Positions 1-9,432 of a stretch of DNA of 64,000 bases are shown here, in pieces. Each line of letters begins with the position of its first letter. Position 1 is the stretch's first letter. A program made the translations under genes and the position numbers. This stretch comes from Alteromonas marina (GTDB lineage: Bacteria > Pseudomonadota > Gammaproteobacteria > Enterobacterales > Alteromonadaceae), in NCBI RefSeq assembly GCF_000808575.1, contig NZ_JWLW01000018.1, positions 19,257 to 83,256 on the forward strand, read 5' to 3'. The notes under the pieces were generated by a model. The model made no database searches and was not told the DNA's origin. It worked only from the letters and a program-made list of their open reading frames with translations.

Positions 1-394
1 ATACGTTTCGATCCTTAAGTGAGGCAATGTGGGGTGCCACGCGCTCCCATTTCCAATCTGAACGCCACTCAGTATCAATGTGAATGCCATATAGGTGAAA
101 CGGACCTTTTCGCCACGGCATAAATTGCTTTAACAGGCCCTCTATTTGCTTTTGAGTATATTCATCAACGTCATTTTCGGTGCCGACGGAAACGCTTGAT
201 GATAAATCAACAAAGCTTGGATATGTGGAGGGTAGTTTGTTAAGTAAGCGGCACCATTTATCAAATTCACCATGCTTGGCGTTTCGCTGCCAGTCATTCA
301 TTTGTGCTGGTAGCGTTTGCAGCCAATGTGATAGCGGGCTGTCAATTAACGATTTATAGCAATCGTTAAACCAAGTCTGTTCTAGTTTACTCAT
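1..394 (-). CDS. cmoB: tRNA U34 carboxymethyltransferase CmoB, N-terminal part (cut by window edge)
   Basis: Reading from an ATG at 392-394 toward position 1 gives about 131 residues with no stop, so the gene continues off the left edge. The translation contains SHWLQTLPAQ near residue 22, then PWRKGPFHLYG and IDTEWRSDWKW, which match the N-terminal region of CmoB. CmoB transfers a carboxymethyl group from carboxy-SAM to 5-hydroxyuridine at the tRNA wobble position. The SAM-binding domain lies outside the window. It follows cmoA by 57 bp on the same strand, as in E. coli, so the two are probably co-transcribed. Confidence 0.93.
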   Translation of the reverse strand, partial: MSKLEQTWFNDCYKSLIDSPLSHWLQTLPAQMNDWQRNAKHGEFDKWCRLLNKLPSTYPSFVDLSSSVSVGTENDVDEYTQKQIEGLLKQFMPWRKGPFHLYGIHIDTEWRSDWKWERVAPHIASLKDRNV

Positions 395-451
395 AATATT
401 CTTTGTATATTTTAAAAGTCGAAATGGTGCGTATGGACAACGCGCTCGAGA

Positions 452-1183
452 TTAACCCTTAATAGCGACCATAGATGTGAAGTTATAGCACTTGTACCAC
501 ATTACAACATCGGCAAACCCCACCTTTTTTAAGCGGCTCTCATGCTCACTGAACGTGTCAGTTAGCATTACTTTCTCTAACGCAGCACGTTTTTGGCTGA
601 CCTCAAGTTCGCTGTAACCGTTGTCGCGCTTAAATTGATGATGTAAATCTATCAGTAATTCATTTCCATTAAGGGTAGGGTGACGAATTTTTTCAGACAA
701 CACCAACATGCCGCCAGGGTTCAACCCATCGTAGATACGTTTTAATAGCGCCTCACGGTCATCTGGAGGAATGAATTGTAAAGTAAAGTTCATTACAACC
801 ATTGAAGCGTTGTTTATTTCAACGTTTTGAGCATACCCGTACTCAATGGAGATTGGGTTTGGTAGCGAAAACGTTTGTACAACGCGTTTGCATCGTTCAA
901 CCATTGCTTCAGATGCGTCAATACCTACTATTTTGCATGTATTATTGGGCAACGATCTAGCTACAGATAAACTCGCGGCTCCAAGGCTACAGCCAAGATC
1001 ATAAACAGTCGAGTTTTGAGATACTACTATTTTGGCAAGCTCACCTATCGTGTGGACAATGGTTTCGTATCCAGGCACCGAGCGCTGAATCATATCTGGA
1101 AACACATCAACTACAGACTCATCAAACTTAAAGTCATCTACTTTGTTGAGTGCCTTTGCGTATATATTGTCGTGTTTCTTCAC
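452..1183 (-). CDS. cmoA: Carboxy-S-adenosyl-L-methionine synthase CmoA
   Basis: The 243-residue product makes carboxy-SAM from SAM and prephenate, the donor used by CmoB for the tRNA wobble modification cmo5U. It shows the family landmarks FPDMIQRSVPGYE near residue 28, the SAM-binding loop VYDLGCSLGAAS near 60, NFTLQF near 132 and NGYSELEVSQKR near 188. Length is close to that of E. coli CmoA (about 247). The start is a GTG at 1181-1183 with an AAGG Shine-Dalgarno sequence about 7 nt upstream. cmoB follows after 57 bp. Identification is by close sequence resemblance to the known protein. Confidence 0.96.
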   Translation of the reverse strand: MKKHDNIYAKALNKVDDFKFDESVVDVFPDMIQRSVPGYETIVHTIGELAKIVVSQNSTVYDLGCSLGAASLSVARSLPNNTCKIVGIDASEAMVERCKRVVQTFSLPNPISIEYGYAQNVEINNASMVVMNFTLQFIPPDDREALLKRIYDGLNPGGMLVLSEKIRHPTLNGNELLIDLHHQFKRDNGYSELEVSQKRAALEKVMLTDTFSEHESRLKKVGFADVVMWYKCYNFTSMVAIKG

Positions 1184-1355
1184 TGCGAGCCTTTAATTTG
1201 CTAATTTGGGCGCAATTTTACCGTCTGACGCGTAAATGCCAATGGAAAACACTAAATTTGTTGAATTTCGTATTATTTTTGAGGATTAGGTCTTTTCGTT
1301 ACTGGTCTAAAGTATTAATCTATACCCATATTATAATAAGGAAGCAGTAACGCTA

Positions 1356-1991
1356 ATGACGAGAATTCTAGTAGCAGACGATCACCCATTGTTTCGCGAG
1401 GCTTTGAGCGGCGCGTTAGAACCTTACTTTGAAAATGCACAAATTATTCAAGCTGAAAGCTTGGATGATGCGTTGGCAAAGCTAAACGAATTTGACGGCG
1501 TCCAGCTAGTGCTTCTTGACCTTAACATGCCTGGTGGTGAGTATTTCAACGGTCTTATCACGCTACGCGAGCAATATCCAAATATTCCTGTTGGTGTGGT
1601 TTCGGGCAGCGATACTGTTGAGGTTGTCGCTCAAGTAATGAGCCTAGGTGCGCAGGGCTTTATCCCTAAAGTGTCGCAAACTCGAGAAATTGCTCAGGCT
1701 ATTGTAGATATTATTGGTGGTAAGAAGTGGCTTCCTGATGGTATGGAAGAAGAACTAGAGAAAGTTGACGATGAGCTAAAAGTACTTCTTCAGCGTTTCC
1801 GTGAACTTACACCGAAACAAATCCAAGTGCTTTCTTATCTGAGAGCAGGCTTAATGAATAAGCAAATCGCTCACGAAATGAACGTAACGGAAGCAACAAT
1901 AAAAGCACACATCAGCGCCATATTACGTAAGCTAGAGATTAATACACGTACACAGGCCGTGTTGCTGATGGATAAACTTCAGCTAAGTTAA
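1356..1991 (+). CDS. NarL/LuxR-family response regulator (CrbR/ErdR-like)
   Basis: This is a 211-residue two-domain regulator. An N-terminal receiver domain (about 1-125) has the acidic pair DD at 8-9 and the phospho-acceptor D55 in VLLDLNMPGG. A C-terminal LuxR-type helix-turn-helix (about 148-208) reads LTPKQIQVLSYLRAG...NKQIAHEMNV. It resembles the CrbR/ErdR regulators that control acetate use in other proteobacteria, but that assignment is an inference. No histidine kinase lies beside it, so it is an orphan here. The ATG is preceded by AAGGAAG. A strong hairpin terminator follows the stop at 2014-2037. Confidence 0.88.
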   Translation: MTRILVADDHPLFREALSGALEPYFENAQIIQAESLDDALAKLNEFDGVQLVLLDLNMPGGEYFNGLITLREQYPNIPVGVVSGSDTVEVVAQVMSLGAQGFIPKVSQTREIAQAIVDIIGGKKWLPDGMEEELEKVDDELKVLLQRFRELTPKQIQVLSYLRAGLMNKQIAHEMNVTEATIKAHISAILRKLEINTRTQAVLLMDKLQLS

Positions 1992-2013
1992 GTCGTCTTG
2001 AAGGTATAAAAAG

Positions 2014-2038
2014 ACCGGACTATTCGTCCGGTTTTTTA
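2014..2038 (+). terminator. Rho-independent terminator of the response regulator gene
   Basis: A 7-bp perfect GC-rich stem (ACCGGAC / GTCCGGT) with a 5-nt loop is followed by a run of T, starting 23 bp after the regulator's stop codon. Confidence 0.88.
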
Positions 2039-2186
2039 TGTTTTTAAAATTATCACGCCGCTTTCGGTTACAATACCCAAGCCCTTATCTGGCATATGCT
2101 AAAACTCCTTTTTGCGTTTTAATAATAGCGTCGACGATGACATACCATCAGTCTACTGAACTTGGCTTGTCGGCCATATCCTTAGC

Positions 2187-2370
2187 TTATATTTCCGCTA
2201 GCTGTACGAGCGTCGGATTACAATGCAGTACCTTGCGTTTTTGCCCGTTATCGTTAGCAATTACTAAAGATAAAGCTTGTGCTTGCTCACTGGTGCCGCA
2301 TGTAGCGGTATCGGCAATGATGTTGGCATGACGGACAAGTACCAACAGTGTGGAAATGACGCGCTTATGA
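2187..2370 (-). pseudogene. Possible remnant of a SixA-like histidine phosphatase
   Basis: On the minus strand, just past the fadE terminator, an uninterrupted stretch reads LLVLVRHANIIADTATCG, then TSEQAQALSLVIA and VLHCNPTLVQLAE, ending in a stop at 2187. This follows the layout of SixA-type phosphohistidine phosphatases: RHG/RHA, then acidic residues, then an LTxxGxxQA-like segment, then a 'SP..RAxQTAE'-like segment. There is no plausible start codon of its own, and the catalytic region breaks off far short of the family length of about 155. Further downstream the frame hits several stops. Possible pieces of the C-terminus appear in other frames down to about 2040. The evidence is weak, and it may be chance. 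Confidence 0.3.
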
Positions 2371-2371
2371 C

Positions 2372-2396
2372 AAAAAAGGCCGCTATCGCGGCCTTT
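2372..2396 (-). terminator. Terminator of fadE
   Basis: A perfect 9-bp stem (AAAGGCCGC / GCGGCCTTT) with a 4-nt loop is followed on the minus strand by a T run. It lies 17 bp past the fadE stop. Confidence 0.88.
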
Positions 2397-2412
2397 CTTT
2401 CTAAATGGTGAG

Positions 2413-4875
2413 CTAAGCAGCTTTACCACCACGCTTCTTAGCAACGCTAGTAGAGTTTACTTTCGCTACTAATTCTTCGTGGTCGAAATCATCGACATTG
2501 ATTGTACGAAGTCGTCCAGCTTCTGTCTTACGAAGAAGGTTTGCCTCTTCTTCGTTGATTACACCTTCGGCTAGTGCTTCGTCAGCTAACACGTCTAGAC
2601 GTGTAAACGGAAGCTTAGCTTTCTTATGCTTACAAATGCGCTCAAAAATAGGCTCACTTGCCAGTACATCATCAAGCGTTTGCTCTAAATCACCAAATAG
2701 GCTGCCTTCTTCGCGGGTAAGGTACTGACCATACCCTAGACGGCTACGCGCAGTTGACGGCGTTTGAAGCATTTGCGCAATGGCGTGTTCTGTTTTATCA
2801 GAAGGCTTACCAACACGTCGGCCAAACGGAATCACCATAACGCGAAGTGCTGCAGCGATTGCGCGGTTAGGGAAGTTAGCCAAGAAGTCATCAATTGCCG
2901 TTTCGATATCGTGCAACGTAGTTTGCATTGCCCAATGCAGAAGCGGAAGATCTTCTTTTAAGCGGCCTTCTTCGTCGAAGCGTTTAAGGGTAGTACTTCC
3001 CATATAGAGGCCACTTAGGATGTCACCTAAACGCGCTGACAAACGCTCGCGACGCTTAAGATCACCACCAAGCACGCCCATAGACACATCGGTTAGTAGT
3101 GCTAAGTTTGCACTGTAGCCTTGAAGTAGTTTGTAGTAACGTGCCGTTTCGTCAGTGAACGGTGCGCTGCTGAATGCACCATTGGTTAACGAGAACCAGA
3201 TACTGCGAACGGTATTAGCTACCGCAAAGCCAATATGACCGAATACCGCTTTATCAAACGCTTTCAAAGCTTCTTTCTTGTCTTCGATAGACGCAGCTTC
3301 TATTTCTTTAAGTACATAAGGGTGACAACGCATTGCACCTTGACCAAAGATCATCATGTTACGGGTTAGAATGTTTGCGCCTTCAACCGTAATTGACACT
3401 GGTACACCTTGATAGCCGCGACCAAGGTAATTGTTTGGCCCAAGCATAACGCCTTTACCGCCGTGAACATCCATCGAATCATTAATGATTTGACGCATCT
3501 TCTCGGTTAAGTGGTACTTACAGATAGCCGAGATAACAGAAGGTTTCTCACCAAGGTCTACACCCACCGTTGAGAAGCGTGTTACGCCATCCATCAAATA
3601 TGCATTACCACCAATGCGTGCAAGCATTTCTTCAACACCTTCCATATGACCTACAGGCATACGGAACTGGCGACGAATACGTGCATATGCACCTGTTGCA
3701 AGAGATACTGATTTAGCACCACCAGCAGCAGATGAAGGAAGGGTAATACAGCGACCTACCGACAAACATTCAACCAGCATGCGCCAGCCGCGACCTGCCA
3801 TTTTCGGACCACCAATGATGTAATCGATTGGAACGAAAATATCTTCACCCTTAATAGGGCCATTTTGGAATGGTGTGTTAAGAGGGAAGTGACGACGACC
3901 AATCTCTAAACCTTTAGTGTCGCGAGGAATAAGGGCACATGTTATGCCAGGCTCTTTATTGTCACCTAGAAGACCTTCTGGGTCTTGAAGTTTAAAAGCA
4001 AGACCAATAACCGTAGCAACAGGCGCAAGGGTGATGTAGCGTTTGTTAAACGTTAGGCGCATACCCAACACTTCTTCGCCATTCCACTCGCCTTTACATA
4101 CAACGCCAACATCAGGGATCGCACCTGCATCAGAGCCAGCTTCTGGGCCTGTTAATGCAAAACAAGGGATTTCTTCACCGGCAGCAAGACGGGGAAGATA
4201 ATGATCTTGTTGCTCTTTTGTACCATAGTGCTGAAGTAATTCGCCCGGGCCCAATGAGTTTGGTACACCGACTGTGCTTGATAGCACCGCGCTAACGCCT
4301 GCAAGTTTTTGAAGAACGCGAGACTGGGCATATGCCGAAAACTCTAGACCGCCATACTCTTTCTTGATGATCATCGCGAAGAATTTGTGTTCCTTAAGGA
4401 ACTGCCAAATTTCAGGTGAAAGATCAGCATCTTTATGGTTTATTTGCCATTCATCGACCATTGAGCACACTTTGTCACAAGGACCGTCTAAGAATGCTTG
4501 CTCTTCAGCAGTGAGTCGACCTTTCGGAATGCGGTGTAATTTATCCCAGTCTGGCTTGCCGCTGAAAATATCACCGTCCCACCATACCGTACCTGCGTCG
4601 ATAGCTTCTTGCTCAGTGCTCGACATTTCAGGCATAACTTTGCGGTAGAAGGCTAGCAGCTTCTTAGAGATGTGCTGCTGTCTGATATTTGCAAGCGTGA
4701 ACGGCAGTGTTAAAGCAAGGAACACTACCCAACCAAGCAGGCCGATGTCACCGAAAAGGGTGCCTAAAATCATAACACCTGCGCCCATGGCAACCGCTGT
4801 TACCAAGCTGGTTCGCTGATAACTAGCTACCGCTAGTGTCAGAACGACCAGTAAAAACCATATAAAATCTGCCAT
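2413..4875 (-). CDS. fadE: Acyl-CoA dehydrogenase FadE
   Basis: At 820 residues this belongs to the large membrane-associated FadE group (E. coli FadE has 814) and should catalyse the first, FAD-dependent step of fatty-acid beta-oxidation. Two hydrophobic segments lie within residues 4-62. The dehydrogenase core follows, with [17 protein letters not shown] near 240, the [25 protein letters not shown] region near 500, and a C-terminal FadE-specific extension. It stands alone, with terminator hairpins on both sides. A FadR-like operator lies 82 bp upstream of the ATG (4957-4973), which suggests control by long-chain acyl-CoA. Confidence 0.95.
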   Translation of the reverse strand: MADFIWFLLVVLTLAVASYQRTSLVTAVAMGAGVMILGTLFGDIGLLGWVVFLALTLPFTLANIRQQHISKKLLAFYRKVMPEMSSTEQEAIDAGTVWWDGDIFSGKPDWDKLHRIPKGRLTAEEQAFLDGPCDKVCSMVDEWQINHKDADLSPEIWQFLKEHKFFAMIIKKEYGGLEFSAYAQSRVLQKLAGVSAVLSSTVGVPNSLGPGELLQHYGTKEQQDHYLPRLAAGEEIPCFALTGPEAGSDAGAIPDVGVVCKGEWNGEEVLGMRLTFNKRYITLAPVATVIGLAFKLQDPEGLLGDNKEPGITCALIPRDTKGLEIGRRHFPLNTPFQNGPIKGEDIFVPIDYIIGGPKMAGRGWRMLVECLSVGRCITLPSSAAGGAKSVSLATGAYARIRRQFRMPVGHMEGVEEMLARIGGNAYLMDGVTRFSTVGVDLGEKPSVISAICKYHLTEKMRQIINDSMDVHGGKGVMLGPNNYLGRGYQGVPVSITVEGANILTRNMMIFGQGAMRCHPYVLKEIEAASIEDKKEALKAFDKAVFGHIGFAVANTVRSIWFSLTNGAFSSAPFTDETARYYKLLQGYSANLALLTDVSMGVLGGDLKRRERLSARLGDILSGLYMGSTTLKRFDEEGRLKEDLPLLHWAMQTTLHDIETAIDDFLANFPNRAIAAALRVMVIPFGRRVGKPSDKTEHAIAQMLQTPSTARSRLGYGQYLTREEGSLFGDLEQTLDDVLASEPIFERICKHKKAKLPFTRLDVLADEALAEGVINEEEANLLRKTEAGRLRTINVDDFDHEELVAKVNSTSVAKKRGGKAA

Positions 4876-4956
4876 ACTTCACTCCTGAAAGGCGTTAAAC
4901 GTTACGCTAGTCTTATCTGGAGCATAGTGAGTTGCTTTATGAAAAGCAGTCACAGA

Positions 4957-4973
4957 TCGAGGTCAGACCAGCA
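4957..4973 (-). promoter_or_regulatory. FadR-like operator upstream of fadE
   Basis: Read on the minus strand, the 17 bases are TGCTGGTCTGACCTCGA. The core CTGGTCTGACCT matches the E. coli FadR operator pattern (ANCTGGTCNGACNTNTT as remembered, for example the fadL site). Its place 82-98 bp before the fadE start suits a repressor site that senses acyl-CoA. Whether this organism encodes FadR cannot be seen here. Confidence 0.55.
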
Positions 4974-5173
4974 TGCTGTAAACCTATTATTTAATAGGGC
5001 AAAGATCAAGATTTTTACATGAATATTCTATTAACAACGACATAAATAATAGGGTAGTGCGTTATCCGCTCTATAAGTATAGTCGTTGCTTATAAATACT
5101 GATTTAGAATGTGAATTGTGTTGCGAAACGAGAAGAGGTTACGTGAGGATAAGACAGCAACAGTGTAAATAAA

Positions 5174-5208
5174 AAAGCACGTCTGAATGCTAGTTCATAA
5201 CGTGCTTT
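5174..5208 (-). terminator. Terminator of the purM-purN-DUF3108 operon
   Basis: A 9-bp stem (AAAGCACGT / ACGTGCTTT) with a 17-nt loop is followed on the minus strand by TTTTTTA. It lies about 54 bp past the DUF3108 stop. Apart from this hairpin and the FadR-like site, I see no gene in the 386-bp gap 4876-5261. Confidence 0.7.
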
Positions 5209-5261
5209 ATTCAACAATTGTGAAAAAGTTGTTGAGACAAAAAACGGTTTATCTTTACGCT

Positions 5262-6023
5262 TTACTGCGTCTCAAACGATTTCAGTTTGATATCGCCCTG
5301 TTCATCGCCTTCTTTGAACTGTTGCAGACGAACTAACGTGTAGTTAAGTGATGGCGCAAACCAAGCAAACGTCTCACGCTTATTTGAGTCGCGAATAAGC
5401 TTAACTTTTACAGTTTCAATTTTACCGAAAGGTAAAGATAATACCTCTTCATCCACCACTTGAACGCCGTAGTGACGAAGTTCGCCACGATAATTCACGA
5501 AGTGGTATTCTAGCGATGTCTTACCTTCCGCTAACTGCTTTGCAAGGTCAATACGATAAATTTGGTTATCAAATTCACCGTTCCAATCAAATGTTTCGCC
5601 ATTCTCGACTGCAATTTTGCCTTGTCCCTGATGACTAAACGTTACCTTAAGCTCTTTATCAGGCCCTGTGCCAGAACGATTATAGTAGTACTCAGAGGGT
5701 ACGACGGTATTATCATTAACAGTAAAAATAGAATGTTCACTGCGTTTGTCAGACAAGAAAAACTTAGACACTTTTGACGTGTAAATTAGAGAATACTGTT
5801 GGTCACCTAATTTCGAGAGCTCAATATTCGCTTCGCCTACGTCGTCACCCCATTTGTATGCGGTATAGGTTGCCTTGTAGGGCTGAAGCGGTAGCTCTGC
5901 ACTATCAGTATTTTCTGTACTAGGGTTTGCTTGCGCGGCCACTGAAAGCGATGCTGCTAACAGTGCGCCTAAAGCAAAAGGCTTAGTCGCTTGCATAACC
6001 AGATTCTGGTAATTCTTGCTCAT
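5262..6023 (-). CDS. DUF3108 domain exported protein
   Basis: The 253-residue product has a Sec signal peptide. After MSKNYQNLV comes [23 protein letters not shown], with likely cleavage after the last AQA. The mature part carries the DUF3108 beta-rich fold (YKATYTAYKWGDDVGEA..., FDWNGEFDNQIYRIDLAKQLAEGK, FGKIETVKVKLIRDSNKRETFAWFAPSLNYTLVRL). Its function is unknown, and a periplasmic location is inferred. The given start overlaps the 3' end of purN by 41 bp. An internal ATG at 5996 gives a more typical signal peptide and an overlap of only 14 bp, and may be the true start. It is the third gene of the purM-purN operon, a common gammaproteobacterial arrangement. Confidence 0.85.
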   Translation of the reverse strand: MSKNYQNLVMQATKPFALGALLAASLSVAAQANPSTENTDSAELPLQPYKATYTAYKWGDDVGEANIELSKLGDQQYSLIYTSKVSKFFLSDKRSEHSIFTVNDNTVVPSEYYYNRSGTGPDKELKVTFSHQGQGKIAVENGETFDWNGEFDNQIYRIDLAKQLAEGKTSLEYHFVNYRGELRHYGVQVVDEEVLSLPFGKIETVKVKLIRDSNKRETFAWFAPSLNYTLVRLQQFKEGDEQGDIKLKSFETQ

Positions 6024-6633
6024 CTAAAACTGCCTTATTGTTTCGCATCGATAATCGGCCTGCACTAAACCAAGATAGTACAAGCGGATAGATACGACGT
6101 TCTTGTTCTTGAACACGCTCGGCCAGGTCGCTTGCTGTGTCGTCTTCAAACACAGGTACGCGGCTTTGAATGATAACAGGGCCGCCGTCGAGCTCCGGTG
6201 TAACAAAGTGCACGCTAACGCCGTGCTCCTTGTCTCCATTGTCGATAGCTCGCTGATGCGTATTCAAACCTTTGTACTTCGGCAACAAAGATGGATGAAT
6301 GTTCACTAATTTTCCAGCAAAGCTGTCGACGAACTCCGGTGTTAAGATACGCATAAAGCCCGCAAGAACAACACAGTCTGCGCCAAAAGCCTCAATTTGT
6401 GCTTTGAGCGCCCCGTCATAAGACTCTCGTGAATCGAAGCCTGTATGATCTAAGCAAACCGCATTGATCCCGGCTTCTTTAGCACGTTCCAGACCATAAG
6501 CAGTAGGGCGATTACTGATCACGCCGCTGATTTCCGCATTCAGACGGCCTGCTTTTATTTCATCGATAATGGCTTGTAAATTGCTGCCATTACCTGAAAT
6601 AAGTACGCATAGTTTGGTTACACTGTTACTCAC
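5983..6633 (-). CDS. purN: Phosphoribosylglycinamide formyltransferase PurN
   Basis: This 216-residue enzyme transfers a formyl group from 10-formyl-THF to GAR in purine synthesis. The family residues are visible: [13 protein letters not shown] near 14, [15 protein letters not shown] near 90, [16 protein letters not shown] near 110 with the catalytic Asn and His, and the Asp of [13 protein letters not shown] near 142. The start is a GTG that overlaps the purM stop (GTGA). Its last 41 bp (or 14, depending on the start chosen) overlap the DUF3108 gene, so the three genes are translationally packed. Confidence 0.96.
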   Translation of the reverse strand: MSNSVTKLCVLISGNGSNLQAIIDEIKAGRLNAEISGVISNRPTAYGLERAKEAGINAVCLDHTGFDSRESYDGALKAQIEAFGADCVVLAGFMRILTPEFVDSFAGKLVNIHPSLLPKYKGLNTHQRAIDNGDKEHGVSVHFVTPELDGGPVIIQSRVPVFEDDTASDLAERVQEQERRIYPLVLSWFSAGRLSMRNNKAVLDEQELPESGYASD

Positions 6634-7670
6634 GCGTTGATCTCTACTTGCTCTTCGCCATCTTTTGCTGCGATATCACCAATAACCCAAGCATTTTCAC
6701 CGTGTTGTTTAAGAATATTCAGTGCAGCATCGGTATCGCTTTCGTCAACAACGATTACAAGGCCAACACCACAGTTAAACGTGCGGTACATTTCGTGGCG
6801 AGTCACGTTACCGTTTTCTTGTAACCAAGAGAAGATTGCAGGCCATTCCCAGGTGCTTTCATCAATAACCACTTTCGCATCTTCAGGTAGCACGCGAGGG
6901 ATGTTCTCCCAAAAACCACCGCCCGTGATGTGAGAAATAGCGCTCACTTGTACTTCTTCAAGCAATGCCAATACCGATTTTACATAGATTCGAGTAGGCT
7001 CAAGAAGTTGGTCGATGATAGGCTTGCCGTTTAGGTCGGCGTTTACATCTGCACCACTAACTTCAATGATCTTCCTAACTAATGAGTAACCGTTTGAGTG
7101 AGGGCCCGATGAACCAAGTGCAATTAGTTTTTGACCTGGTTTAACGTTAGTGCCGTCAATAACCTTATCAGCTTCAACCACGCCTACGCAGAAGCCTGCA
7201 ATATCGTAGTCGCCATCGTGATACATTCCAGGCATTTCGGCTGTTTCACCACCAATTAAAGCACAACCTGCTTGCTCACAGCCGGCGCCGATGCCGGTAA
7301 CAACCGACGTGGCTACATCAACGTCAAGCTTGCCAGTTGCGTAGTAATCTAGAAAGAACAGGGGCTCAGCACCTTGAACAATAAGGTCGTTTACGCACAT
7401 TGCTACTAAGTCGATACCAACACCGTCATGACGGTTAGCATCCATAGCAACTCTTAGTTTTGTACCCACGCCGTCAGTACCTGAAACAAGTAGCGGCTTT
7501 TTATATTTAGTAGGCAGTTCACAAAGTGCACCAAAACCACCCAGATTACCTTTTACTTCTGGTCTATGGGTTTTCTTGGTAACAGATTTAATGCGTTCAA
7601 CAAGTTGATTACCTGCATCGATATCTACGCCTGCATCTTTGTAACTTAAAGAGGTTTTATTTTCGCTCAC
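6630..7670 (-). CDS. purM: Phosphoribosylformylglycinamidine cyclo-ligase (AIR synthetase) PurM
   Basis: This 346-residue enzyme closes the imidazole ring of FGAM to give AIR, the fifth purine step. Recognisable features are [20 protein letters not shown] at the N-terminus, [13 protein letters not shown] near 63, [11 protein letters not shown] near 140, [16 protein letters not shown] near 186 and [16 protein letters not shown] near 245. Length equals that of E. coli PurM (345). The start is a GTG (7668-7670) with only a weak Shine-Dalgarno sequence. It heads the purM-purN-DUF3108 operon, divergent from the DUF2066 gene. I did not find a clear PurR box upstream. Confidence 0.97.
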   Translation of the reverse strand: MSENKTSLSYKDAGVDIDAGNQLVERIKSVTKKTHRPEVKGNLGGFGALCELPTKYKKPLLVSGTDGVGTKLRVAMDANRHDGVGIDLVAMCVNDLIVQGAEPLFFLDYYATGKLDVDVATSVVTGIGAGCEQAGCALIGGETAEMPGMYHDGDYDIAGFCVGVVEADKVIDGTNVKPGQKLIALGSSGPHSNGYSLVRKIIEVSGADVNADLNGKPIIDQLLEPTRIYVKSVLALLEEVQVSAISHITGGGFWENIPRVLPEDAKVVIDESTWEWPAIFSWLQENGNVTRHEMYRTFNCGVGLVIVVDESDTDAALNILKQHGENAWVIGDIAAKDGEEQVEINA

Positions 7671-7974
7671 GGTTGGGCCCTGAAACTAAGAGGTAGAAAA
7701 CCGCGGATTCTACCAGCAAGTCGTCACAAGTCCAATTTGTGAAGGCTATTTTATGCGCTTTTTGATCTTTTTTATTTTAGGGGTGAAATTAAACCCAATA
7801 TAAAAGACAATAGAAGGCTATCTTTTGGTGAACATCTTGCTTGATAAAATGTCTCGCTCTAAAAAGTAGAGTGAATTGCGCGCGGGTTAGTCCAAGTTTA
7901 CCGTATATAGGTAAACGAGATTAACTGACGATTCGATAGGTAAGGAATTGATTTTAAGAGAGTATGGAGTGTCA
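7671..7974. promoter_or_regulatory. Shared divergent upstream region (purM / DUF2066) with an inverted repeat
   Basis: This 304-bp gap separates purM (minus) from the DUF2066 gene (plus). It is AT-rich and has no credible ORF. It contains a perfect 7-bp inverted repeat with a 7-bp spacer, GTTTACC-N7-GGTAAAC, at 7896-7916, about 58 bp before the preferred DUF2066 start. That could be an operator or simply a hairpin near the transcription start. Confidence 0.4.
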
Positions 7975-9426
7975 ATGTTAACGGCAGTAAAGCGTAACAC
8001 CAATGGAACTAATTTAACGAGAGTTAGCTTGAAAGGCATTCTGGGCATTTCATTTCTTGCTGCGCTGACTTACGCCCCCTTTATAAATGCGGCTCAACGC
8101 GTTGTGGTCAACGAAGCGCAGATTCAAGTTGAAGATCAAACTCAGCGTACCCAACAAAACGCGCTTAAAAAAGCATTAAGGCAGGTTTTTGTGAAGATGT
8201 CGGGCAGCACAATCGTGCTCGATAATGCCGGTGTTAGAGCAGCGTTATCGTCGCCTCAATCGCTGCTTCGTTCCTATCGATTTGCTTTTGACAAAGGTAG
8301 AACGTATTACGTTGCGGAGTTCGATCAAGCAAAACTCAATGAACTTCTTCAGCGTGAAATGCTACCGCTCTGGGGTGATAGACGCCCTGAAACGATAGTG
8401 TGGCTTGCGCAGGAAGACGAAAACGAAACTCGCGTCATCTTAGATGAATCTCTCAATACAGAATTACAACATACGCTCAAACAAACAGCGAAAGAACGAG
8501 GCGTACCATTAAGCTTGCCTTTAATGGACCTTACCGACAATGTAAATATTTCTACCTATGATGTGTGGGGACGATTTGTTGAGCCTTTGCGCAAAGCATC
8601 TACACGCTATAGCGTCGACAACATTATTGGTGCCAGAGTTTATCGTAACGACGCGAGTGCAATTCCTGATTTGCCGGAAAACGTTGTGCCTTCTGGCACA
8701 GTAGAGTCTCTTGATAGCGTGCTAGATGAAGAAGCACAGTTTAGAGCACAAACTGATGAACAAAGTTTCGATGAGCGAAATCCGCGTGTAGATAATACGG
8801 ACGCACAGCGCACTTTTTCAGATAACGTTGAGTCCGGTGCGATGAATAACGGTGTTGATGCTCAGTTAAACGACGGTTATGACGAAACAAACCAAAACTT
8901 AAATAATGCTGACGGAACCTCGGCGAAGGAGCTGGCGCAGGAAGAGAGCACAACGATGCCGTTCACCATGAACGAGTTTGCCAACTATGCGAAGCGTGCC
9001 GATGAAGGTGACTATGCACTAGACTGGGTGTTCGTTGGTGGCGGTAAGGTTAGCTATGGCAGCATATACGGTGATTCGCCCGAAGTTCTTGGCAATCAGT
9101 TAATCGATGCCTACTCAAATTATTTATCGTCGCTTTATGCCATCGTAGGAATCGAAGCGTCTGAGCGAGAAGTTATCAAGGTATCGATTGCCAATATTGG
9201 CTCGGTAAAAAGTTACGCCAGCGCTACTGACTATTTAAATAGTTTAAGTGTGATTGAAAACGCTACACTAGTAGAGCAATCTGGTTCTGTTGCCACGTAC
9301 TCACTTACATTAATTGGAACGGTGGACGATTTACTTAACAGTATTAAACTAGAAAGCAAATTACGTCCCGTAACCGATTCGTACGGACAATCCGTGAAAG
9401 GACACAGTTTCTATTGGAGCAATTAA
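7975..9426 (+). CDS. DUF2066 domain exported protein
   Basis: From the preferred ATG at 7975 the product is 483 residues. An upstream in-frame TTG at 7948 is possible, but the ATG has GGAG six bases before it. A basic N-terminus and a hydrophobic stretch (GILGISFLAALTYAPFINAAQ) form a signal peptide. The DUF2066 core follows: VVVNEAQIQVEDQTQRTQQN, ALRQVFVKMSGS, LPLWGDRRPETIVWLAQED. Roughly residues 230-330 are an acidic, Asn/Asp-rich, low-complexity insert before a second conserved part (YALDWVFVGGGKVSYGS). Function is unknown. It sits 6 bp before hda and opposite purM, a common gammaproteobacterial arrangement. Confidence 0.85.
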   Translation: MLTAVKRNTNGTNLTRVSLKGILGISFLAALTYAPFINAAQRVVVNEAQIQVEDQTQRTQQNALKKALRQVFVKMSGSTIVLDNAGVRAALSSPQSLLRSYRFAFDKGRTYYVAEFDQAKLNELLQREMLPLWGDRRPETIVWLAQEDENETRVILDESLNTELQHTLKQTAKERGVPLSLPLMDLTDNVNISTYDVWGRFVEPLRKASTRYSVDNIIGARVYRNDASAIPDLPENVVPSGTVESLDSVLDEEAQFRAQTDEQSFDERNPRVDNTDAQRTFSDNVESGAMNNGVDAQLNDGYDETNQNLNNADGTSAKELAQEESTTMPFTMNEFANYAKRADEGDYALDWVFVGGGKVSYGSIYGDSPEVLGNQLIDAYSNYLSSLYAIVGIEASEREVIKVSIANIGSVKSYASATDYLNSLSVIENATLVEQSGSVATYSLTLIGTVDDLLNSIKLESKLRPVTDSYGQSVKGHSFYWSN

Positions 9427-9432
9427 TTTAGC

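Noticed and set aside
2038..2331. 97-codon plus-strand ORF after the response regulator
   Set aside because: No Shine-Dalgarno sequence, no family resemblance, and it starts within the terminator. The opposite strand gives a better (though weak) explanation.
4921..4955. CRP-like half site TGTGA upstream of fadE
   Set aside because: The second half (TCACA) is not present, so this is not better than chance.
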